DNA of 64,000 nucleotides from Deroplatys truncata (taxonomy: Eukaryota > Arthropoda > Insecta > Mantodea > Mantidae), in assembly GCA_030765065.1 (NCBI GenBank), contig CM060981.1, positions 231,019,152 through 231,083,151 of the forward strand. Reading direction: 5' to 3'. Both the position numbers and the translations under genes were made by a program. Every line of letters begins with the position of its first letter. Position 1 is the first letter of the stretch. Shown here piece by piece: positions 33,561-42,867 of the stretch. The notes under the pieces are model-generated. The model searched no databases and was not told where the DNA came from. It saw nothing but the letters and a program-made list of their open reading frames with translations.

Positions 33561-34289
33561 CAGTACTGCCATAAGTTCTGTCAGTACTTTCAATGCATAT
33601 AACTACTAAATAAAACTGTGCAAACACATTAATATACATATATTCTGAAAGAACGCAAAAAGTGTTACAGAATGAACATACTCTTATTCAGAATGATCAC
33701 CATGTGCAGCAACACAAGAGGTGATGTTGAGGCCACTCATCAGTAACTGCACAGATCATGTCCAGTGGAACTTTCTTGACAGCTGGCATGATTGGTTTTT
33801 TTTAACATCTCTATATTTTGGGCCGTTTTTGACATCGCCTCAAGCGTCTCCCACAGAGAATAATCCAATGGATTGAGGTGCAGAGTTGCACTAGGCCAGT
33901 CAGCAACACCAATGCACTGTGGGACATTGGTTGCCAACCACTGCTGCAATGTTCCACGGTACATCACTGCTGCTGACTGGCCTAGTGGAAGTCCAGAACT
34001 CAAGTCATTGGATTATTCTCTGTGGCAGAAGCTCGAAGAAATAGCATGTCACTGTAATATTGAGATGTTAAAATAATCTATCACATCATCTATCAAGAAT
34101 ATTCCTCTGAACACGATTCATGCAACTGTTGATGTGTGGCTTCAAAGTCTTTGCCGCTGTGTTGCCGCACATGGTGATCATTTTGAATAAGAGTATGTTC
34201 GTTCTATAGAATTTTTTGTTCTCTTTCAGAATATATGTTTTATTTAGTAGTTATATGCATCGAAAGTACTGACAGAACTTGCAGTACTG
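33561..34289. mobile_element. Fold-back Tc1/mariner-superfamily derivative
   Basis: The outer ends are inverted: CAGTACTGCCATAAGTTCTG on the left, CAGTACTGCAAGTTCTGTCA as the reverse complement on the right. A TA precedes the left end. The left arm on the - strand encodes a transposase end (DWPSATLHLNPLDYSLWETL), and the right arm on the + strand encodes the same block (DWPSGSPELKSLDYSLWQKL). Both point outwards and are followed by matching 3' sequence. The symmetry centre lies near 33925-33930. The arms are diverged (many mismatches), so it is older than the inversion alone suggests. Confidence 0.85.
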
Positions 34290-34837
34290 TGTATATGCCA
34301 TGCCCATATCAACCTACTATCCATCCATATCCCTTAAACCTTGCATGTCTACCTTCTCACAATGTTTATTCTCAATCACAGGTAAATATTCCTGATTGTA
34401 TTTTTTTAAAGAAATACTTCATAAAGATTATTTTATCCATATTGCTTATGTGCTTATTTGTTCTAAAATGTTTTAGAATTTTTTTGATGCCCAAAGCCAT
34501 CATTTCCATTAAGAACATCTTACAATCTCCCCCAAAAATTCACTGTAGTGTCATCCGTATACGATGTTGCAGAAGAATTGTTTTCCTATTGAACTCATTA
34601 GCATATACTAAAATATTGAGGGGCCCAAAACTGGCCCTTGAAGTACCCAATATGTTACTGTTCCCTATTTTGATTTAACTTTTAACAAATTATTATCATT
34701 TTTAGTATATATTTTCAGTTTTCTACACAAGAGATAAGATTTACAATGTCTTAAAATTCTTGAGTTAAAATTCCATTAGTCCTGCATATTATCACAAACT
34801 TAACTGCAAACAAAAATGTTTCTGTGTGTGTGTGCAT

Positions 34838-34870
<33 letters not shown>

Positions 34871-35302
34871 GTGCGTGCACATTGCCATAGTGCTGAATCC
34901 AAAACTATAAATTCCTTGATTGACACGAAATAAGTCTTACAGCTTTTCTCATATTAGGTCTCACATATAACCAGGTGATTGGTCAATGGCAATCGTTCCC
35001 CCCCTCCCCCATCTGTACATTTATTACTACCAGTTTTGAAAGATTTTATAAACAGTAGTACAGATATTTAGACAACACTTTTGTTATAGGGAATAAGAAG
35101 CTAATAAATGATATAATAACTGCTAAATTGGGGTTTATGATAGAAAAAGATTTAACAATCTATTAGAGCATAATACATGATTTAGCACTGTTCACGAAGA
35201 TTGTTATACAGAATGAAAAACTAAAGGGGGTGGGGGAGAGCAAAATGCCACTGACTCCTACTGATAGGTACATTTAGGGAGGGCGGGGATAATAAATCTT
35301 AC
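34290..35302. other. COQ8 intron segment with T30 tract
   Basis: A run of 30 T residues at 34839-34868 follows a TG repeat. Otherwise no element or exon was recognised. Confidence 0.5.
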
Positions 35303-35304
35303 TA

Positions 35305-36259
35305 CGAGGCGTGTTTTTAAAGTGAATACCATAATTTTTTAAAAAATAACTACATTATTTTCCAATTACTGTTATTCATTACCTTATATTACTTCTTGAC
35401 ATAGTCATCACCATTATTCAGGCACTTTTGTGACTGGAAACCGGTTTTTGTATGCCTTTGTCAAAGAATGATGCGTCTGTGATGAAAGCCAAGTCTGCTC
35501 TTCACTTCCTGTTTTGCAACATCATTGTTGTTGAAATATCTTCCACCAATGAATTTCTTCAGATGAAAATCGCTTGGTGCCAAATCCGGTTGGTAGGGAT
35601 GGTGGTCAAATTGTTCCCAACCAAATGATGTGATCAGATCTTGAGTTTGTTTGGCTGTGCGTGGCCAGGCACTGTGACTCATTGTTTCGCCATAAACCTC
35701 ACACAGTTGGAGATGGGTGTTCACTGGCGTAACATTTCTCACATTTAAAAAAGAATTTATGATCTAACTTCATAGTTGGTTGGGTGTTCGATTGTTTTAA
35801 ACATTTCAAAATGCTTTAACAATAGGAAAACAAAGTGATGTTCGCTCACAACTGTATCTAGCTTCCTAATGAATGAAGGAAATGAAATTGAGTTTTATTT
35901 ATGGACGCTCTTTAACTGCTATGGTTCTTAGCATCCCATTCTATATTGGGCGTGAAACACCAGTAATTTTGCTCAGAGGCCTCTTTATCAGGCTTGAGGT
36001 TCTTTTACGTGCCATAAATCTACGACACGGTACCACCGGCTTTACTTTCCTTCCGAAGGAAGCCGTGCTAAGGATTTTTACGCCCGAAAAAATCCATTGC
36101 CCTCCACTGGGTTTGAACCCGTGACCTTGGGAACTAGAGGCTAGCATGGTACCACTAGTCCACGGAGAACGACAAATGAAGGAAGTGATCATGCATGCTT
36201 AAAATGCCGACTGCAGTGGCAAAATATTAAAATGGTGCTTACTGTAAAAGCACACCTCG
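35305..36259 (-). mobile_element. mariner relic interrupted by a SINE
   Basis: Ends CGAGGCGTGTTTTTAAAGTG and (reverse complement of the right end) CGAGGTGTGCTTTTACAGTA, with TA at 35303-35304 and 36260-36261. The - strand frame at 35461-35742 keeps HHPYQPDLAPSDFH and KKFIGGRYFNNNDV of the transposase C-terminus, ending further left in a CLNNGDDYVKK-like terminus. The N-terminal half is deleted and a SINE lies at 35886-36174. Confidence 0.85.
35872..36188 (-). repeat. tRNA-derived SINE (family S1) with 14-bp TSD
   Basis: The element spans 35886-36174. AATGAAGGAAATGA (35872-35885) and AATGAAGGAAGTGA (36175-36188) are target-site duplications with one mismatch. On the - strand the head is a tRNA-like module: TCCGTGGACTAGTGGTACC (A box) and ACGGGTTCAAACCC (B box). 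The 3' tail is AATAAAACTCAAT-like. This is the cleanest full-length S1 copy. Confidence 0.92.
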
Positions 36260-36466
36260 TAGTTTGCTAAAATATTTTAACTTAATTAATCATGCTTAAA
36301 CTAGAAGCTTCTGAATCTTTGTACAGATTACATACTGCTGTTGTGTAGAGCATGTTTCACTCTTTTGAAGGAACTTTGATTGTTTAATTGAAATTCCTGA
36401 ATGTTAGGCTTTGAATAAAAATTATTTACTAATGATATGGGTGTGTTTTCTTTCTCAAAATAATAG

Positions 36467-36689
36467 AAAGTGCTCGATAAAGAATTAGGTGAAAAATGGA
36501 GAACAGAAATTGCGAACTTTGAGCCCAAACCCTTTGCAGCAGCTTCAATAGGACAGGTTCATCTAGCGGTTCTTCATGATGGAACAGAAGTGGCAATGAA
36601 AATACAATATCCTGGAGTTGCTAAGGGAATTGAGAGTGACATTGACAATTTGGTTGGCATCTTGAATGTCTGGAACGTCTTTCCTGATT
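36467..36689 (+). CDS. COQ8: COQ8 exon D, Ala-rich loop and catalytic Lys
   Basis: It follows AATAATAG and ends CCTGATT before GTGAGT. It encodes [19 protein letters not shown], then [16 protein letters not shown], the COQ8 alanine-rich nucleotide-binding loop that replaces the usual glycine-rich loop, and [20 protein letters not shown], which carries the conserved ATP-site Lys. It starts in phase 0 and ends in phase 1. The ATG or GTG inside the exon is not a real start; it is an internal exon. Confidence 0.96.
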
Positions 36690-36776
36690 GTGAGTACCCA
36701 CTATAAATACATTTTTGTAATGGTGACTAAAATTGTGGCATAAATATTAATTGTTTGCAACTTTTTGGCTTTTCAG

Positions 36777-36917
36777 CGTTCTTCATTGATAATATTGTAG
36801 AAGTGGCTAAGAGAGAACTTTCATGGGAAGTGGATTATACACGTGAGGCAGAGTGTACAAGAAAGTTCCATGAACTTTTGAAACCTTATCCAGAATATTA
36901 TATACCTCGTGTTATAG
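36777..36917 (+). CDS. COQ8: COQ8 exon E, kinase-like N-lobe continuation
   Basis: Separated from exon D by an 87-bp intron, the shortest in the gene. It starts after TTTTCAG and ends GTTATAG before GTAAGG. It encodes FFIDNIVEVAKRELSWEVDY, then TREAECTRKFHELL and YYIPRVI. The ELxxExDYxxEA pattern is conserved in UbiB proteins and provides the acidic ATP-site contacts. Phase 1 at both ends. Confidence 0.95.
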
Positions 36918-37150
36918 GTAAGGCTTTTTTATTCATACATACTTTTATAGAAAAAAAAATGTAAGCCTCTATTTCCTGTTTACTACACACTTCACTGTTT
37001 ACTTAGATGAATTTAGCACTGAGAAACTGTTAGCATTTTGTAGAAATGGTGTAATTGTAAGGGATAAAGTTGGCTCTATCTTACCCATTTCTGCTTGGTT
37101 GAGTTTTATGAGGACATTTTGAACAGTTACCTCATAACCAATGACTGTAA
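36918..37150. other. COQ8 intron segment, no features seen
   Basis: The start of the 17.8-kb intron; no feature was recognised before the LINE target site. Confidence 0.45.
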
Positions 37151-37153
37151 TAG

Positions 37154-37156
<3 letters not shown>

Positions 37157-37208
<52 letters not shown>
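37157..37208. repeat. (TA)n microsatellite at LINE 3' tail
   Basis: About 26 TA units lie exactly between the left target duplication and the LINE 3' UTR. They probably derive from the short reiterated tail of the LINE. Confidence 0.9.
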
Positions 37209-37211
<3 letters not shown>

Positions 37212-37362
37212 GTAATATAGTAATATTTTTTCATCATTATTACAATAATACAAATAAAGCTTACATCTAAAACTTATGTCTAGTGCACCAGTTTTCTAGC
37301 TCCCCCATATTTAGCCCCTAGGCTGTATATATGGGATAAAGCTACTATACCATCTCTCCACT

Positions 37363-40300
37363 TTACAAACTATGCTCGTTCAGCTGTACCTTTCTTAAGC
37401 TCCTTATCCACTTATCCCTTGTGTTGCCTAAAAATGTCCCCATCATTTTAATTATTTCTACTTTTGTGCTTCCCAACATTCTTAATGCTACTGCTTCTTT
37501 GTTTAGCTTGTCCCATTTTTTATTCCATATAACCTCTCTCCACCTTTTAACCTTATCACATTCTATTAGACAATGAAAAGTACTACCCGATTCATCACAC
37601 ATAATACATCTCCCCGAGCCATTATATCCATTCCTTTTTAAAAATATTACTCCTGTGCGCATCCACGCAAGACCTATTCTACCAAATTGATTACATATAT
37701 CTACATACTTCTCCCTTCCCCAATCTCTTTTAACTGATTTATACAAGATCAATGACCTTTTATCCTCAAAACTAGCCCATATCTCTTGTTTCTCGATATC
37801 TTCCACCCTCAATCTCACTTCTTTCCAAAACCCACTATTATTATATTTATCTAATAGGAAAATATTCCTCATGCCAATTTCTTTTAGGACATTTCCCATC
37901 TCCCCTAACCAACACTCTTCTCCTAGGACAGCTTTTTGAAACTGTATACATTCTTTTAATATATTATTATCTTCTAAATTTAAACATCTATACCAATACT
38001 TCAATATTCTTTCCACTATTATACCTTTTCTCCCTACCCTTCCTAGCTCTGCCAGTGCCACGCCCCTTGGTGAACTCTTGGGTAAACCCAAAACTTCTTT
38101 ACAAAACATTCTATGGACTATATCAATCTTAATCCATCCCTTTGCCACCCCCCATATTTCTATTCCATATAACATTTTTGACTCTACTACAGCTTCATAT
38201 AGCCTTTCCAACCAGTTCATTGTTAGCATGGGTGTTTTGCACAAGCAAACTCTAACAGCTTTCATCGCTAGCTTTCCTTTCAATTGTGCATATTTAGCTT
38301 GTGCTTCCCACTTCCCGTTGCTTGAGAATCTAATGCCCAAGTAATCAAATTCTTTTACCACCTCTATTTGCTCTCCATTTATATACCATCTTTCCTCTCT
38401 TTTTAATTTTGATCCTTTCTTGAACACTATTATCTTGGACTTTTTTGTATTCACCTTTAGCCCCCATTCCATACTAAATTTTGCAATTTCATTAATAGCA
38501 TGTTGCAACCCTATCACTGTTACTGCCCCAGCTACTAGATCATCTGCAAATAGTAACCCTGGTATTTCCTTTTTCCCTATGACTGGGCAGTGTTTATTAC
38601 TTTTCATTATTCTATCTAAAATATCATCTATAAATAAGTTAAATAATATTGGACTAAGTTTACAACCTTGCCTCAGACCTAAATTTTGCTGTATATAATC
38701 AGTAGTACTATTTCTTCCACATTTTACACAAAATTTAATTCCTTCATACAATTTTTGTACCCCCTCGATGAATGCAGTGCTGACTCCTTTGTTCCTCAAT
38801 TTATATGCCAAAGCCTCTCTGTTTATAGTATCAAAAGCCTTCTCGAAGTCTGCAAAAAATATGTATACCCTACCCCTTTTATTTCTTAAATATTTGTTTA
38901 CTATAGTTTGAATTATCATTATGTTATCTATTGTTCTTTTTCCTCTCCTAAAACCTGTTTGGTATTCTGATAACTTATCTTCCCTCTCTTCCCACTCGTA
39001 TAATCTTCTAGCTAATATACCAGTGTACATCTTGCCTAATATAGATAATAAACTAATTCCTCTGTAGTTGCTTGGATTATTTGTATCTCCCTTTCCTTTA
39101 TACAATGGTGCAATAATGCTCACTTTCCACTTTCCGGTATCACTTTCTTCTCTTTGATTCTGTTAAATAGCTGTGTCAACAACTTTGTACCCTCACCTAA
39201 CTCCCCAAAATTTTTCCAAAATTCCCCCGGAATTCCATCGGCCCCTGTAGCCTTCTTCTGTTTTAATTTTTTTATTTCATACTCTACCTCTATGGTTGTA
39301 ATCTCTTTGTCTAAGTGCTCCACTCTGTTCTCAAAATTTCCCCAATATACTTCACTTTTTTGAGCTCTTCCTCCCCCCAATAAACCTTCGAAATGATATT
39401 TCCATTCCCTTGGTGTTATCTTATTAACTACCTGTTTCTTTCTGTACATTTCCTTAACAACTGACCATATATATTTATTTTCTTTCCCTCTGACTGCCTC
39501 CTTAATCTTTTCTCCCATTCTTTGCTGCCAATCCTGCTTTTTCTCATCTAGTAGACATTTATAACCCCTTTTATTTGCTAAAAAAATTTGCCTATCTTCC
39601 TCCTCTTCTGACCTTCTCCATCTATCCATTTCTTTCATCACTTCTTTCTTAGCCTTTCCACACTCTTCATCATACCACCCACACTGATTTACATTCACTT
39701 TAGGCTTCACTTCCATCCTACTACCTGCCCACTTAACCATTGATTCTAGCCTTTCCAGTGCTCCCTTTATCCTCCCACCCTGTAATGCTTCTCTAATACC
39801 AAGTTTCCTTAATTCACCACACTTGGAAGTTAAATTACACCTAAATTGTTCTGCATTCTCCTCTTTCCATTTGTAACTTCTGATTTGTTTTAATGCTAAT
39901 TTTTCATCTTCCTTGTAACATAAACCTAGTCTTATTTTCATCTTTAATGGAAAATGACTACTATTTGTTATTATGTTCATAATCTTGAATTCTTCCATCA
40001 CCTCTTCGATTCCTATACTACATATCATATAATCTATTACACTTTGTCCGATTACACTTACAATTGTAAACTCTCCCCACTGGTCCTCTCCTTTGTTTCC
40101 ATTACATATTATTAAATTATTCTGTTCGCAGAATTCTATTAACTTTCTACCTTCTGCATTTATCACTTTATCTCTACTTCTCCTCTCCTTTTCATCATTT
40201 TTTTCCCAGATACATTCACTTTCTACATTTAAACTTCTTAGATTATATTCTCCTACTCTTGCATTAAAATCCCCTACTACAATGAACTCTATGTTAGGAT

Positions 40301-40727
40301 TTTTGCTTCTTAATTCTTCCATACTATCATTCAGTCTTATATTTAAATTGTCCTTATAAAATTCCGAGACTTCTGGTGGGTTATACACTATGCCTAATCC
40401 TATACAAACTTCCATCCCCTTCGCCCTATTTATCTTTATCCACATTATTTGGCCTTTCTCTATACTCAACACTTCACACACATTTATTCCACTACTCTTG
40501 TTAATGAACGCTCCAATACCACCAGAGGCCCTCCCTCTTTTGCTTTTCCTTTTACCATGATCCCCTATATAGTCATATCCTACCACATCTATCTTCTCAC
40601 TTTCATTCAACCAAGTTTCCACCATTACTATTATTTCACCTAATTTTAGCACTTCAAATACTTCGCCATTTATCACTTTCGCTTTTAGCCCTTCCACATT
40701 AAATGACACCACCTTCAGATCTAGCCC
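37363..40727 (-). pseudogene. LINE family L ORF2, copy 2, one frameshift
   Basis: About 1121 residues if the single missing base near 39130-39140 is ignored. Order: endonuclease (SFNVEGLK, VETWL, GDFNARVG, SVIDYMICS, SSHFPL; first 235 residues or so), a charged linker, reverse transcriptase (IIAPLYKGKGDTNNPSN, EYQTGFRRGKRTIDN, FFADFEKAFDTI, LRQGCKLSPILFNLFIDDI, catalytic LLFADDLV), a thumb-like region, and a C-terminal Cys-His motif (CIMCDESGSTFHCLIEC). There is no RNase H domain. The reading frame continues directly from the ORF1 TAG codon as GLDLKVVSFNVEG with no ATG; the first Met lies inside the endonuclease (IIVMVETW). Clade: CR1/L2/Jockey group, not resolved. Confidence 0.92.
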
Positions 40728-41873
40728 CTATCTTGAATCCCTTCTTCCCTCTCTGAATTTTTCTAACTTTGCCCTATATCTAGTTATCCTCTCCTGCGCC
40801 GCCAGATCTTCTTTCTCCTCCTCTAATTCCAGGATACTTCCTTCTGGGATTGACACCACTTTGAGGCCGCTTCCACTCACGATCATCTGTTTTTCTCGAT
40901 CAGCTGCCACCAGGGTCATCGCCTCTTGCTTCTCTCGTTCACTGGGTATGACGCATCTCCTTGGTGACGTCACGCCAGCTGTTTCCTCCCTTCCACTTGC
41001 ACCTCTACGCACGTGTCCCTCTCGTTCTTGGATTACGTCGGCCGGCTTCACTGCATTCACTTCCTCTGCTGAATTTGCTCCGCTTGTTGTTCGATCTGGA
41101 ATCAAACGCTGACTCATATCCTGCTTCCTGCCATCTATCCACAGTTCTAGTCCTCTTACAAATGATTTTTTTCCTTCTTGCCTGGCTTGATTCATTTTCG
41201 CTAATAATAATCTTCTTATCTCTCTCTCTTCTTTTCCATAGTCTCGTTCAACAAAAATTCTCGTTCCTTTCAATTTTCTTCCGTTATTCAAAACTGTCCA
41301 TTTGATTTTACTAGTTGCAAATTTTACTACTATAGGTCTGGCTCTGTTGCTCCTTCTTCCGATTCTAAAACACGTTATAATTTCCCAGCCTGCCAGCTTT
41401 ATATCCATTCGTCTTTCTAATATTTCCTCCACTGCTTGCTCTAGGCTTTTCTCTCTGTTTTCCTCCACCCCGAATATCACTATATTGTGTCTTCTTGTCT
41501 CCATTTCCATATTCCGTTCCATCTTGTTCAATCTTTCTTTACAGATGCAAAGTTCTTCATGCACTTCCTTCGTTGTAATGAACAACATTCCTTTCAATTC
41601 TTCTATCTTTCTATCGATATTTAATTCTATTCTCTTTTCTATTTTCTTCAGATCCACTATATCCTCTGAAATGATTTTTAACATTGTCATTATCTGTGTC
41701 ATTCCTTCAGGTCCTGGGTTTAATTCTACTCCTCCAATAACCAATGATACTGCCAGGATCACAAACAGCCATAGGTATTCCTTTGATAGTTGATTCCTTT
41801 TCTCTTTCTTATTCTTTTTACCGTTTGTAAAGCACCCAATTCTGGCCCTATACACTTCCAAATCTACCCCCAT
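40728..41873 (-). CDS. LINE family L ORF1 with 2A-like motif, copy 2, intact
   Basis: The first ATG inside the element is at 41873 (MGVDLEVYRARIGCF); an upstream Met at 41966 lies in flanking DNA. 381 residues: a basic segment (KKNKKEKR), a hydrophobic stretch (EYLWLFVILAVSLVIG), then a 2A-like GGVELNPGP at 41709-41735. A Lys/Glu-rich coiled-coil-prone region follows, then an L1-ORF1-like RNA-binding domain (RRHNIVIFGVEENREKS, RPIVVKFATSKIKW, then IFVERDYGKEEREIRR) and an acidic/basic C-terminal tail. ORF1 proteins bind the element RNA. The stop is TAG (40730-40728), in frame with ORF2. No CCHC zinc knuckles were seen. The 2A core normally starts with Asp; here that residue is Gly. Confidence 0.9.
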   Translation of the reverse strand: MGVDLEVYRARIGCFTNGKKNKKEKRNQLSKEYLWLFVILAVSLVIGGVELNPGPEGMTQIMTMLKIISEDIVDLKKIEKRIELNIDRKIEELKGMLFITTKEVHEELCICKERLNKMERNMEMETRRHNIVIFGVEENREKSLEQAVEEILERRMDIKLAGWEIITCFRIGRRSNRARPIVVKFATSKIKWTVLNNGRKLKGTRIFVERDYGKEEREIRRLLLAKMNQARQEGKKSFVRGLELWIDGRKQDMSQRLIPDRTTSGANSAEEVNAVKPADVIQEREGHVRRGASGREETAGVTSPRRCVIPSEREKQEAMTLVAADREKQMIVSGSGLKVVSIPEGSILELEEEKEDLAAQERITRYRAKLEKFREGRRDSR

Positions 41874-41953
41874 TTTTCTTTTTTCCGATCTTTCCAGGAG
41901 CGCTACGTATACGCGACTGCTCGCTTCCGCTGCTCGCGCTAGACCTAGTCTGA

Positions 41954-42500
41954 GATAATACCCCAAATAGTATACCTGCTTAAAACCTGAAATGTCCTCT
42001 TATCAGCCACTGTTTCATTTCCACACATGCACCAATGATGAACAAGTTTTTGTATCTTTTTGGTGAAGAAATCATGGCACAAATGATGCCCTGCAGCTTG
42101 GACCACTTCATCATAGGTGTAATGGTGATCCTTCAATTGTTTTTTAAGCTTTGGAAAGAGGAAGGAGTCACTAGGTGCATGGTATAGCTTCTGCAGAATT
42201 CCCATATATATGGCAGACTTGATAGCATTTCCACACTAGTGATTCTCTGTGCTCTATGCACTCAAATTGCCAGAAGATGGTCTTCAACACTTTACCCACA
42301 GAAATGCTTACTTTGAATGTTTTGGGGTTTCGTAAGCCCCTAGGGTCAATACCCAATTGATATACTAGTGAGCCCATGACTATTACCAGTGACAATCCAT
42401 TGAAGGATGTCCTCACCTCCCAAAGTATACTGAGTCAGAAATTCTTGACACACCTGTTTTTGCTGCTGTTTTATTTCAGAGTCAGCATTCTTGAGACCCA
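41954..42500 (-). mobile_element. mariner relic
   Basis: The - strand shows degraded transposase blocks: APSDSFLFPKLKKQL near 42140-42180, FTKKIQKLVHHWCMCGN near 42010-42060, and, further upstream, a KVSISVGKVLKTIFWQFE block near 42265-42335. No terminal repeats were identified, and frames are broken. Confidence 0.65.
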
Positions 42501-42867
42501 TCATCCACACAAAAATAGATGTTGAGATGAATTAGCTGAGCTGAAATTCGAATTGCTATGGAGATGTCTTTCTACTTGAAGGTGATTAGCAGGAATCAAC
42601 TCATCCATCTGCACTTGATGTGGATCTCTGGCAGTTGTGGTTGATTTGCTTTGGGGTTGACCATGTACAATTGCTGTGCTTAGATTACTATCTTTCAAAC
42701 TTTTTTTGTATCTTCGGACTGAACCCACATCCCCATGCGCATGACCTTACACAGTACTCATCCTTCAATGACTATTTACAGGTTCATAACCTTTACTGTG
42801 AGGAATTCAGAAACTGCAAGACATTTCAACTCCATGTCACCATTTTGTTCTCATTTGTGCTCATGTA

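Larger units (their letters stand above)
37151..41953 (-). mobile_element. Full-length LINE (family L), copy 2, with TSD
   Basis: A 4.8-kb APE-type non-LTR retrotransposon at about 37159-41945, read right to left, flanked by TAGTCTGA at 37151-37158 and 41946-41953 (extended match TAGTCTGA-N-ATA). The 5' end starts GGTCTAGCGCGAGCAGC and shares its boundary with copy 1. A short 5' leader of about 72 nt precedes the first in-frame ATG of ORF1. The 3' end runs into an AT repeat that probably grew from the element tail. Coding capacity is nearly intact: ORF1 open, ORF2 with a single 1-nt deletion. Confidence 0.93.

Noticed and set aside
34235..34678. 147-codon + strand frame
   Set aside because: It overlaps the fold-back element's right end and has no domain; a chance frame.
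37157..37208. (TA)n as a replication origin or regulatory element
   Set aside because: Its position between the TSD and the LINE 3' UTR explains it as a tail-derived microsatellite.
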